From the NCBI GenBank assembly GCA_032871835.1, contig CM065303.1:20834001-20898000 (forward strand): 64,000 nt of DNA, given 5' to 3'. The translations under genes were made by a program, and so were the position numbers. Below, piece after piece: positions 24,152 through 35,040 of this stretch. Below the pieces are notes generated by a model that was not told where the DNA came from, did not search any database, and saw nothing but the letters and a program-made list of their open reading frames with translations. Every line of letters starts with the position of its first letter. The stretch's first letter is position 1. The DNA comes from Dipteronia dyeriana. Its lineage: Eukaryota > Streptophyta > Magnoliopsida > Sapindales > Sapindaceae.

Positions 24152-26777
24152 TGTTAGGTTTTAGTTTGTGTTAGCATTAATTCCATATCAAAATGATGTT
24201 TACTTGTAATGATTTAGTTGTTTAGATTCATGATGATTCAAGCTTCAAAGAAGGATGAACAACAAGTCAAAGCAAGTTCAAAGTCTTCAAAGATAAAGGA
24301 TGCAATATGATTCTACAAAGGTATACTAAGACCTTATCTTTATCTTAAAAGGCTTAGGTACACACACACAATTCATACATTTGTGTCCCTGCATCATTGT
24401 GCACCATTATAGGCACACACATACAATTTATTCATGTGTGTCCCTACATCGTTGTGCACCATGTATAACACATTCACACACTTGAAGATGAATGCTCATG
24501 CATTGGTATGGAAATAACATGTTTTGGAAAATGCATGATTGGAGACTATCTATACGTAGATTGCATTCTAGTGTGAATTGTGTTTGTGTGTGTATATGTT
24601 TGTATAACATGGATATTGAACTTGAATTTAGTTCTAAATCATTATTGATTGAGTTCCGGTCATTTCGGTTACTCATACTATTGATTTCAAGTTATAAGTC
24701 AAACGATACTACACTTTAAACTCATGTTACATATATTGTCTTCGTATTTGTATATCGAGTCAAATTATTATTTTTTGGGTTGAGTATCTTATATGTCCAT
24801 GTCCATGTGAGATTTTCGGTTCGTAATCCATAAACGGATTGGAATTTAAACTTCGGAGGCCGGAGAACGGTTGAAGAACGGGATGGAAGGGCAAGGGAAT
24901 TTCACCATGGCTGAAGGCCATGAAGAGGTGCAAGCCCGAGATGGCGTGTAGGCATCTCGGGGAAGCAATATCAAAGAGGGTCATTTTTGTCTTTTGGCTT
25001 CTTTCTTTCCCTCTCCTTTATATTCTCTTTCCCTCTCACATTTCATTCTAAGAAGACATTCAAACTTGTGTGCAGAAATTTTCTCTCTACATTTTCTCAC
25101 CTTCCAAAAACCATAACTTATTCATTTGAACTTTGATTTGAGTGATTTGAAGTTGAGAGTGTTTATCTATTCATCCTCCATCTTTGCTCTGAAGGTTTGA
25201 GTGAGTTTTATTATGTTTTTCGAGTCTAAGCACACAAAAACGGGACTGCACCAAAATCAACTAAGGTATTGATTTTCTCTAGAAGTTTTTTTTTGAAACT
25301 TGGTAAATTACCTTGGGTTTTCTTCTTCAACTTATATTTGTGTATTGTGAGTGTTTTGATTTGAGTTTTGAACTCTTTTAAAGGTAGGTTGAGTTTCAAT
25401 TGAAATCTTACATGTTGAGTTTCAATTGAAATCTTACATGTTGAGTTAGGTTTTGATTTTGCCTATGTTTTCAAATGTTTGAGATTGTATTGTACTAGCT
25501 TTGATTCTAGGACTATTTGATGATCTTTGATTGATTGATTTTGTGAAAAATAGATCCTTACATGTATTAGGCTCTCTTGGCCGAATTCTCACATTAATAC
25601 ATGTGCTTATGTTCTTTTTAGATATTCATGTGTTTTGTTGAATCTATGAATAGGAATATGCTCTAGAACTTTAGCTTAAATCTAAATGACTTTGTCATAT
25701 GATTTTAGCATGTTTTTGGTTTCTACGATTTAAACTTGATTTGTGATTAATTGAACATATCTTGTGATTCAAGTTTAGATCTATGCATGTATCTAGATTG
25801 TGATTAATGTTGAACATATCTTACATGGTCTAGAAGATTTGAACATGCATGATTGGCTAGACTACATGTGATTTGTGCATTCATGCTCATGTCTAGTATT
25901 TTCCATAGGATGTGTTGATCATAGCATTCTATGTTGCGTGCTTGTTTGCATTTTGTATTCATGATCACCTAGATGCCTTGTGAGAAGGAAGTCTTGACAA
26001 TAGGTGTGAGACCTATTTTGTTGAGCAAGAAGTCTTGCCAAGAGGTGTGAGACCTTGGATTGTCAAGCAAGGAAGTCTTGGATTGTCGAGCAAGGAAGTC
26101 TTGTCAAGCAAGGAAGTCTTGGCTAGAGTCTAGGGTCGTGAGGATCCGGATAGATAAGTGAGGAATTCTTGACTAGAGTCGGGAGGACTCAGATAGTTGA
26201 GCAAGAAGTATTGCCTTGGGTCGTGAGGATTCGGTAAGGTGAGCGAGGAAGTCTTGACAAGAGGTGTGAGGCCTTGGATTGTTGAGCATGAGGGCGACAT
26301 CTTCATAAATAGGATATGAGGGTAGTTTCTAGGTGAAGGGGTCACTTGAGAGATTGTACTTGTCTTATCTACTAGTGAATTTTGTTTGCCGGTGGTTGCT
26401 AACCCGTGGATGTTTACTCTTCGGAGGTTTACCACGTTATATCTTGTGTCAACTTCTCTCTATCCCTATCTCTCTAGTATTTGTATTTGTTATTTGAATA
26501 CTATGGATAGAACTCTTTATTTAAGTTGACTTTCTTTCTATAATATAGATTGTGTATGTGTTACAATTACTTGTTTGTATCACACTTTACTTGTTTTATA
26601 TATTGACTAAGTGTCTTTAATTAATATATATATTGTGATACAAGCAATCTAGAGGGACAAACTTTTGTTTGTTTCTAAGGGAGTCGAAAAAGGTGTCTAA
26701 CCTATTCACCCCCCCCCCCCCCCCCCCCCCCCCTCCTCTAGGTTAGCCTTGAGCATTTAACCGTGTTTGTATTTTCA
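24152..26777 (+). mobile_element. 3' LTR of element B1 (2626 bp)
   Basis: TGTTAGGTTTTAG..TTGTATTTTCA, homologous along its length to 16322-18814. Differences include an extra repeat of 'gagtttcaattgaaatcttac' near 25405, a rearranged tandem repeat at 25975-26290, ~40 extra bases near 26620, and a 25-base C run. The flanking AATTT-like bases at both ends of B1 (16317-16321; 26779-26783) fit a 5-bp target duplication. Frames at 24428-24676, 24492-24719, 24760-24984 and 26130-26435 are chance frames. Confidence 0.9.
26709..26733 (+). repeat. Poly(C) tract, 25 bases, near an LTR end
   Basis: It follows 'cctattca' and precedes 'tcctctaggttagcc'. The same site has about 6-9 C in most other LTRs here and 26 C at 61370-61395. 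Confidence 0.95.
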
Positions 26778-26881
26778 AAATTTGAATATTGACTAATCAA
26801 GAAAAATTGGTAATTGACTTGATTAAAACCTATTTACTCCCCTCTAGGTTTATAGAGACACGCTTTCTAGGGTTATTTTCT
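26778..26881 (+). mobile_element. Solo LTR, family A/C-like, right part
   Basis: Continues the LTR interrupted at 16321: 'ttgactaatcaagaaaaattggtaattg..tactcccctctaggtttatagagacac' matches the end of LTR C at 61320-61420. It is followed by the TTCAG duplication (26882-26886). Confidence 0.8.
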
Positions 26882-26886
26882 TTCAG

Positions 26887-27500
26887 ATTACGAATCAGGA
26901 CTCCCTCATGCACAAGGGCATCAATAAAAGTTTTACAAAAAATTTGGAATTCAACTCGAAACTCAAGAATGAAAATCATGTACTTTAAAGATATGGAAAG
27001 TTTCGTAACTTCCTACTTGGAATTTAAAACTTAATAAATGAGTAACCGAATTGACCAGAACTCAATGAAGAATCAAATAAGCATAAATTAAAGTCTAATA
27101 ACATATAAATATAAACAAATAAACACAAGAACACATAAGTATGCTATTTTAATTCCTAGATGTAGTCCTAGAACATGCAATTTTTCAAAAATTGTCAAAT
27201 TTAATCCAATGCATGTGCATACTTAGTGTGTGTATGTGTAATATAATGTTGGCACAATGATGTAAGGATATATATGGATGCAATGTGTGTGCAAACCTAA
27301 GCCTTGTAAAAGGATTGAGGTCTTATTATACCTTTTTTAAGCAATGTAGCCTGTTCCTCTTTAAAGACTTCAACTTTGATTGATTTGTTGTCCAGTCTTC
27401 CTTGTAGCTTGATAAACCTTAAATCCTAGACAACTAATCAATACAAATGAATGTTATTTTGATATGGAATTATGTCAATACAAAACTCAAAGACCTAACA
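26887..27500 (-). mobile_element. Minus-strand solo LTR, family B-like, 5' part
   Basis: Read on the minus strand from 27500 it begins TGTTAGGTCTTTGAG and matches the first ~600 bases of family B LTRs, including 'ataattccatatcaaaat' and the CA-rich segment. It completes the LTR begun at 13232. No gene is seen; the frame at 26789-27034 crosses two LTR pieces. Confidence 0.8.
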
Positions 27501-27505
27501 CGATT

Positions 27506-27950
27506 CTTATTGTAATTGATACCGAAAGGGTTGTCATGCATTTATCCATGCAAATATTATATATCAAATACCTTTTAAATGAGATTATATATGTGTAAAA
27601 AGGGTTACCATAGTCACTATTTTTAATACGGATTCTAACTAATACTTTTACACAAAAGTTTTTCAAGTATTTGCCATTGCAAATCTTCATATAACAGTAC
27701 TCTTTTAAAACATATTATGTTCATATTAAGTTGTGATTACTAAGAAAATATGCGATCACATAAAATAGTTAATATGGATTCTAATTGATAATTTTATAGT
27801 AAAGTTTTTATGCATTTGAAAATGCAAATCTTTGCATACCAATACTCTTTTAAATATGATTATACGTTGTGCGTTTTGATTATACAAACAACTATTCGAT
27901 CACAAAAAATATATAATGCAGAATCTAACTGATATTTCAACATGGATAAC
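27506..27950 (+). repeat. ~142 bp tandem array, right part
   Basis: Three more units of the array at 12640-13231, in the same orientation, with 'ggattcta' marks at 27634, 27776 and (as agaatcta) 27921. The right piece takes up the unit where the left piece stops. Confidence 0.75.
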
Positions 27951-28229
27951 TTTTTTCCTAACATCCTGCTACATTTTCTTTCCACCATTTTGTTCATGAT
28001 ATTAAGTATCAAATCCCTATAAAACACTAATTTTAAATTTTTTACAAAGAAAAAGACATACACAAAATTTGTAACTGAATATGAAATTATATCTAATATG
28101 TTATAAAGAACATATATTAACTATGAAATTATGTTTAATGTGATATAAATAACATTTATTTACTGAAATGTCAACAATTATTAAATCACAATACATGTAT
28201 AATGTCGATATGTTATAAATAAAAAGTAA
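27951..28229. other. AT-rich spacer, nothing recognised
   Basis: Short repeats of 'atgaaattat(a/g)t(c/t)taat' are seen near 28080-28140. No coding or element signature. Confidence 0.5.
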
Positions 28230-29500
28230 TAAACAAGAATTATAACCAAGACCAAAAAAAATTTATCGTCATACAAGAATAATAGCCAATAATATATAAA
28301 TCTGGAGAGCAAAAATTATCCATCGAAACATGTTCATGCAACTTTGATTTCATTTTAGAAACTATCATGCCAAAGGTAATCATGTTCATATTGAACCATT
28401 GCAATCATATCTAACATTTGTCATTGACTAAGCTAGTACTATCACTATAAACCATTCATCAAACACATAGCAGATCAAAGAAGAGCAATGTGGATGAATG
28501 CTTTTCGATGAGTTAGGGATTTTAACAGTACAATTATGCATTCAGTGTGTGGAAAAATATTTTTCAATTACGAATTATCACATTGAACCCTTCAACAAAC
28601 ACATACAGAGATTGTAAAACCAATCAAAACACTTTCAAACGTGTGAGTACAAAAGCATGTAAAAAAATAAAAAAAAAATAAATCAATATTGATGTAGAAA
28701 TATAAACATTTACAAAGATTGGATCGTGTGATTTTCACAAACCTCTTAGGCCTATGAATCTGATCACTCAAGTCTTTCGTTAAAAGAAGAATAGTTGCAT
28801 GAAAAGACAATGTTTTGTGAAAAGAGCAACATCAATGTGATGAAAGACTTTTATTTAAGGTTTCAAATTGTGAATCAAAGACAGAGAGAAGCTGAATGTC
28901 CTTTAAAGTTAAAAAAATGGGAAAAAAATGAAATTATATTTCAGCTTTGCATTGGAAATTGTTTTAATAATAAATTTCAGGTTGCGTATGCATTATAGAT
29001 GACTTTGTTTTAAATTTGAATCAACCCATGTTAACTAAAATGACCAATAGAAATGAAATATAGCAAAAAGTTGAATATGAAGGGTTTGAAGTTAAGAGAT
29101 CCCTAATTACAATCTATCTTATTAAAAAATTAAATATCAACCAACAAAAAAAAATCATTAAAGAATGTAAGAGGTGTGAGTAAGTCTGTATCCCAGTTGG
29201 CTAATCTTACTAAAATATAAATAACAACCAGCCGCATATTCATGCATGCTCAACAAAATCTAAACCAGAACATATTTTATGCCCTGCATAATTCGCATGT
29301 ACACACCTAAATAGATATTTTATGGATTTCATATATTAATATAGTCTCATTAAATTTTAAATACCAATCAATGATATTTAAATTAAAATAAAAACATGCT
29401 TTTATATTTTCCGATTCAAATTTCAATAGTCACACAACACGCATGTCCTACTGTATTTACATAATTCAAATCAGTTTTGTTTTTTATTTTATTTTCACAT
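28230..29500 (+). repeat. Direct duplicate block B, copy 1
   Basis: This ~1.27 kb block is homologous in the same orientation to 38300-39570. Shared pieces include 'aaaattatccatcgaaacat', 'aacaaacacatagcagatca', 'cacatacagagattgt' and 'cgcatgtcctactgtattta'. No frame is conserved between copies. In copy 2 it lies just upstream of the minus-strand XS fragment, so it may be that gene's promoter/5' flank. Confidence 0.75.
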
Positions 29501-29689
29501 TAAAAGTTATATTTACTCGTTGGTAAGTGTAAACAATATTTCGTTTCTATAATATACATGTTTAAGCTTACTTAAGATTGAAGCTAACACAATGACATGT
29601 ATTATAAAGATGTTGGATGTCTCGAATATGTAATTCAAACGACCGAAAGAGATTCCAAGAAGTATCTATAGCAATCCTCTCACAGGAAG
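29501..29689. other. Unassigned spacer
   Basis: No gene, repeat or element end recognised between block B and the inverted-repeat arm. Confidence 0.4.
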
Positions 29690-30160
29690 ATGAGACTGAG
29701 ATGCTTTATTAATAGTTATGGAACGTGATGGCTTGGTTTCTTGTTAATCAGATGAAGGTGATGTCTATCAGTGATCCATTACACAATTGAATGAGAAATG
29801 GAAATACAGTGCAATGATGTTAAATGGAGAAAATGCAATAATGTTAAATGTTGAAAATTAATTTAAAATGAACAATTATGTCAAGTTAATTTAATAATTT
29901 GCATAGGAAGTTTGCAATCGGCATGTAAGGCAACACTAATTGACCATACATTACGAAACAATATAACCTATATTGCATTTTCAAGAAAATAATACTATCC
30001 TTTTGTCGTTTTATTTAATAAAATTATTGATCATTCATTAAACAATTATTTAAAGCCTATAGGGTTATCAAAACCTAAGTATTTTTAATGAAGAGTAAAT
30101 AAAGCATCCTTTGCATGAAAGCCGTAGAGCTTTATTCAATGAATTAGCTGCATCCTTTTC
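29690..30160 (-). repeat. Large inverted repeat, right arm, distal piece
   Basis: Reverse complement of ~11,800-12,240: 'cttggtttcttgttaatcag', 'gggttatcaaaacctaa' and 'agagctttattcaatgaatt' all have counterparts there. The arm is interrupted at ~30160-30184 by element E and resumes at 36216. Confidence 0.75.
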
Positions 30161-30183
30161 TAAAAGAAAAAAATATCGATGCA

Positions 30184-30324
30184 TTTCAGGTTATTGTATT
30201 ATTATGGATTTGGGATTAAGACTCGATGAATTGGATGGTTTATGCTACGTTTCTAAGTACACATTTATTCATACTTATATATGCAATACGAGATCTAATT
30301 GTTTTTAAATATATAATTCTTACA
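30184..30324 (+). mobile_element. 5' LTR remnant of copia element E (141 bp)
   Basis: Matches the last ~140 bases of the 3' LTR at 35683-36215 (tttcaggttattg..ataattcttaca) and is followed by a primer site. The first ~390 bases of the LTR are missing, together with some arm sequence, so a deletion removed the left end. Confidence 0.8.
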
Positions 30325-30325
30325 G

Positions 30326-30337
30326 TGGTATCAGAGC
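30326..30337 (+). other. Primer binding site of E
   Basis: TGGTATCAGAGC one base after the LTR end; initiator Met tRNA type. Confidence 0.85.
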
Positions 30338-31370
30338 CAATCATGTTGTTGCATATGTTGAATGGTTTTGATTTCATATTTGTATTTTGTTTTATAGATA
30401 CTGGATGAATTGAATTAAATTATTTGTCGTTAGTTGTGATAAATATATGTTTGCATGCTATGTTGTGTATTGCATGTTATTATTTTAACAAATTAGTCTC
30501 ATATATGTTAACTAACAAAATTAAAACCATGTTTGTGTGGAGATTGACGTGGATTGGATTGTTTCTGATGGGTAGAATTTGGTGTGGATTGGATTGTTGT
30601 TGGATCAGATCGATCCAGATTGAACCAGTGTTACCCGTGCCCATGTGCAGAACTCACAGGAACTGGGTCACTAATCACTTGGGTCGTTGGGTTTCATACC
30701 CAGACCCGTAGTTCTTCTCGGGTCAAAGTCACCATTGCAGACCTGGTTCTTGCCTAGGTCGGTGAGTTTTGGTTGGTTTTTGCACAAGACTTATGCCTTT
30801 TATAGTGAGGAGATCGACCGCTGGTCTTCGTCCACGATCTGGTCCAGATCGGGCGATCCAAGCTCACTTCCAGCTGTCGGTCGCTCGATCGGTTTTGGGC
30901 GATTCTTCGACTTCGACTTTCACTGATCTACGTTGCGAGTCGTGCGAAGCTTGACCGTCGTTTGTTGCCTTCCGGTAACATTCTGGTGGTTATGGCGACT
31001 GTGGCGGCGACAATTGCAAGAAGCCTAGGGGTTTTAGCTTGATTTTGGTTTGGGCTACTTGTTGAGAATTAGATATAGTTTTTGACTATTATGAAATTTT
31101 CCTAGGCTCTTTTGGAATTAGATATAATTATGGGCTGTTTTACAATTTTTTAGTGGTCTGTTTTAATTAATTAAAACATTAAGGTGTCCATATGTAATTG
31201 TGTATGTGTTGGGGCAGATTTATAATATCAAAAGATATTTGGGGCCAATTTAATATTTTGATAAATATAGGGCCAATTTGAAATTTACCAAAATATTAGG
31301 TAATTTTGAAAATTTCCAAAATTTTTATGGAAATTAATTACAGTTCATAAATGATTATTATGATTTCGAA
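30338..31370 (+). other. Leader of E with a G+C-rich segment
   Basis: 30560-31020 is markedly richer in G+C than its surroundings (for example 'gatcgggcgatccaagc', 'ggcgactgtggcggcgac') with short inverted pieces such as 'gatcagatcgatccagat'. Frames at 30424-30711 and 30687-30926 show no family resemblance. It could be untranslated leader or an acquired host 5' region. Confidence 0.5.
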
Positions 31371-31716
31371 TGATTATGTTTCATGTCGTGACTAATCATT
31401 TAGTTTTCATAATAATTATTAGTTTGTTTAAAGTTAATAATGGATAGAATTTTCTCATGAATCAGATGATTACGTTTCGTGTAGTGACTAATCATTAAGA
31501 TTTTTAGAAATTCGTTGGTTATCAATTATTGATGAGGTTAAAATTAATAATCTATTTTTAATATTCTCGTGAATCAAGTGATTATGTTTCACGTAGTGAC
31601 TAATCATTTCGTTTTTGAGAACATAGTTCGCTAACGATTATTAATTTGGTAATTTTTAATAATTTATAGAATATTTTCATGAATCAGATGATTATGTTTC
31701 ATGTTGTGACTAATCA
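31371..31716 (+). repeat. Stem-loop array S1 (4 copies)
   Basis: Four ~100-110 bp repeats each contain a 28-base stem-loop with arms TGATTA and TAATCA around a 16-base loop of type 'tgtttcacgtagtgac'. They lie at 31371-31398, 31467-31494, 31579-31606 and 31689-31716. Arms are unchanged in all four while loop bases vary. Upstream of each later copy is 'gaatca(g/a)'. Confidence 0.85.
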
Positions 31717-31819
31717 TTAAGATTTTGAGATATTCGTTGGTTATCAATTATTAAATTTGAATGCGAAGATGGAAATGCATGTTTTAATCATCTCCGTATG
31801 AGGGTTGTCACATGTGATA

Positions 31820-32020
31820 GGTGATGTTCATTTTTGTAGGAGGTTCATCATCTTGAGGTATTCATCTATAGAACTGCAATGATGGAATTGTATACATGTG
31901 ATGAGTGATGTTCTTCTCCGTAGGAAGTTCATTATCTCGAGGTATTCACTTATATAATATGTTGTGAATGTTAGACACGTGTGATGGGTGATGTTCTTCT
32001 CCGTATAAGGGTCATCATCT
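31820..32020 (+). repeat. Stem-loop array S2 (3 copies)
   Basis: Three ~83 bp repeats with TGATG...CAT(C/T)A arms flanking 'ttcttctccgtaggaagt'-type loops at about 31822-31851, 31906-31936 and 31986-32019, each followed by 'tc(t/g)aggtatt'. An incomplete further copy may lie at ~31785. Confidence 0.75.
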
Positions 32021-32341
32021 TGAGGTATTTATTTATATAATGTGATATAAATATTAGAAAATTTGATAGTTGCCTCTAATATATTTTCATTTAATTGAAT
32101 GAAAGTGCCCAACACTTAATGATGCCTACATATTCTATTTGCTCACAAATAATATCTACTCAACAAAATTTTAAGAAGGTTATGTATTTCTTATTATTTT
32201 GCATAAGTTTAAGGTAAAAGTTATATGTAACCGTGTCAGATTGATTAAGAGAAATATATAAATTTATTTTGGCTGTAATGATATTGGATTTGTAGTTCAT
32301 GTTTTATAAATGTATAACCTATGAAATTATTATGGAATTGT

Positions 32342-32563
32342 ATGGTTAGGTTTCTACATAGTAGTCTAACTATTAATATTTCATTATGATTTATTTATTT
32401 CATTGAGAACATTAATTCATTATATTCGAAATTATTATAAAGTTGGATGGTTATGTTCCTACGTAGTGGACTGACCATTAGGATTTTAGAAATTATATAA
32501 TCAATTGTGTTTGGAATATTAGTGGAGTTGGATGGCTATGTATTCACATAGTGAACTAGTTGT
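32342..32563 (+). repeat. Stem-loop array S3 (3 copies), diverged from S1
   Basis: Arms ATGGTTA/TAACTAT (32342-32348, 32367-32373), ATGGTTA/TGACCAT (32447-32453, 32472-32478) and ATGGCTA/TAGTTGT (32532-32538, 32557-32563). All pair fully if G-U is allowed. One arm position is T-A in two copies and C-G in the third. Loops resemble S1 ('gttcctacgtagtggac'). Confidence 0.8.
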
Positions 32564-32599
32564 TAAGATTCCATAATATTCGTTGGATTTTCAGTGATT

Positions 32600-34370
32600 T
32601 AAGGTTTTGAACTTCATTGGTGTAAAATTATACATGTGTTGATTATCTGTATAAGAGAGTCATCACTTATGTAAGTTTTGTAAGTATTGAAGAATAAAGA
32701 GTGATGTCTCATTCCCCAAAGAGGTTAATAATTTGTAGGAAAGTTTTAACACGTGTGCTGTGTTTTTTGTCCAAAAGACATATCATAATGTTGTGTTGGA
32801 TTTCCATAAAGATTAAATCATTATTTATAATGATTATGGAAATCGATGTGAGTATGAATATATTGTGATTTAATTCATTTTAAACACCCCTACTAGTTTT
32901 AAATACATGTCATTAAGATATTGGTTTATGGACCTTTTTGGTGGATTAGATGAGACGGTCCAATTGATTTTTTCCTTAGCGAGGATTGAATGATAAATGA
33001 AGTTTAGTGAGCCCACCGTCGAAAGTTTGTTAAGGTCTAGTGCTTTATAAATAGATGGAGATTAATCTACTATGAAGTTATGTCTTTGCTTGTTATTTTG
33101 ATAAAGTTGATAGGGTACAAACACCATAGGAAGTAGTCTGAAAATTTTGACAATTCAACATAGCAAGTCAAAGAAAATACTGAGGAAATAAATTAATTTG
33201 CTATCGCAAGAAAAGGTACCCCTGGATTTATGTTTTAACTTTTGTGATTTATTATCAATTAAGCTCTTAGTGGGTTATTTATTGTGATACATTTTATATT
33301 ATAAATTCTTCCAAGGAACTCAGTATTTAATAGGGACCAAGTAGTTTAGAGGTTTTATTAGAACTACATTGAATTCATGATAATATTTAGATTATCTTTA
33401 ACTTCTAAACGTTTTATTGGATAATATTTCCGATTCTGGTCCTGTAATGCAAAGTACAATTTTTGTAATAGAACTGCGAATTTAAATTAATATCTTGAAA
33501 CTTATTCACGATAATAGATTTTTGCTTATAATTTTCACCTAGTGAATTATATTGGTGATTTTGCAAATAATAATCTTTATGGGTCTTCGAACCCTTCTCA
33601 TATTCTAAATTCTACTTTAGGTTTTAGAATTAGATTAATTATTGTTCTTGTAGTTTAGATATAGTCTTTTAATCACATGACCAAAGGTAGAATGAAGATA
33701 ATTGATTCGTAGGGCATTTTGATTATTTTTTAAAATTCTCAATTTTAAGTCTTTTGAATAATTGTATTAAAAGTGATCTCATAAAGGATAAGGATAGGAC
33801 CGCAAAAGTTAGAAACTATTGGTAATAGTATATAGAATATGTTCTATTTTATTTATGAGAATAATTGCATTTATGCATTATACATTCTTAGGGGGAGAGA
33901 GTGATGTTGTTAAGAATGTATAATTTAAAAGACTTGTGTTTAAGGAAGAAATCATGTGCTTTGTGATATTTATATTGAATAAATGTCATATTTGTTGAAC
34001 TGCAATTTTGGATGTCATTGCAGTTAAGGTTTTGACTTAGTTGTCAAATAGTTGCAAACTTATTGATTGAAAATGATTTTTTTCAAAGTAATAATATTTT
34101 CAGTTTAAATGTTGAAAGTTATGTGGTCATATTTATGGCTAAAATTTTACTTGAAAATTAGTATTAAGTTTGCTTACTTTAAAACTTTATTGACATAGTT
34201 AATCAAGTTTCCAGACAATGATGTTTAGTTTAATAAAATATTGGTATTTTGAGACTTTGTTAAAAGTTTTATTATGCCTTTAGACATAACCGAGGGTCAG
34301 TGGGAGTAAGTTTATTTTCCATATGCTCTGTGTTGTCATTTATGTGACATTAAGAATTTTATCTCTAGTA
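32600..34370 (+). other. Internal region of E without recognisable coding
   Basis: No gag, protease or integrase motif found; stops are dense in all frames. It holds the hairpin at 33878-33923. The space available suggests most gag-pol was lost or replaced. Confidence 0.5.
33878..33923 (+). repeat. 13-bp perfect hairpin enclosing a purine run
   Basis: TTATACATTCTTA (33878-33890) and TAAGAATGTATAA (33911-33923) are exact reverse complements around a 20-base loop that starts GGGGGAGAGAG. It could be a fossil polypurine tract/LTR junction or an RNA hairpin. Confidence 0.8.
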
Positions 34371-34379
34371 TTTCGAGGT

Positions 34380-35040
34380 GAAAAATCTCAAACAAACATA
34401 TTTTGATAATGCTATTGAGAAAATATATTAACAGAGCATTTAAAGGGTTAGTATGATTACAAGTTTACTTGTTTGAGGTACCTATTGGTAAAAGTGATAA
34501 ACTTACATAAGTTTTTAATTCCTCAAGTAAATTGGAGTGTTCTCATAAGAGAAAGGTCATGTATGTATCCCCAAATGATAGTTTCGATGTAAGCTTAATA
34601 TATATGTAGTAATTTTGTTATTACATTAATAGACTTTGCGTATTTCAAACCAATTTGACATGTATCATTGGATAGTAATAATAAAAAAAAAACAAAATGG
34701 GAGGTTTTATAATATTTGAAGAGGTTAATTGTTTTATGCTCACATGTATGTATGTATAATGAAATATGTGGCTTTATATATTGCAACTTTAAAGAGTTTT
34801 GATTATGAAATCATATTCTTGAGTTAGATTGTGATAATTTCATTACAATTATTTTCTCTAAATATATTAAGAGATCTCGGCGGTTTAACCATATGGATAT
34901 TATGGTTGTAGAGGAGATTTAAGAGTTACGAGTTTCTAATAGCTACGAGTAAAATAACTCTTGATACACTAACCAATATATTTGACTCCAGAGGTTTTGT
35001 GGAGCATGTTGTATCCTGTATTGGATTGAAATTTTTGATG
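34380..35040 (+). pseudogene. Copia pol remnant of E (RT end to RNase H end)
   Basis: Decayed, frame-shifted pieces still read like the C-terminal part of Ty1-copia Pol: VPIGKSDKLT near 34480 (family: P-I-x-K-G-D), FSKYIKRSRRFNHMDIM near 34853-34905 (family: ..S-K-H-I-D-I-K..) and TLTNIFDSRGFVEHV near 34960-35010 (family: ADPLTKGL..F..HV). Together with the copia-type primer site this assigns E to Ty1-copia. The pieces give no functional enzyme. Frame 34999-35214 contains the last piece. Confidence 0.65.

Noticed and set aside
31371..32563. Repeat-spacer arrays resembling a CRISPR
   Set aside because: Whole units, not short identical repeats with unique spacers, are duplicated; units are diverged, and the setting is a plant retroelement.
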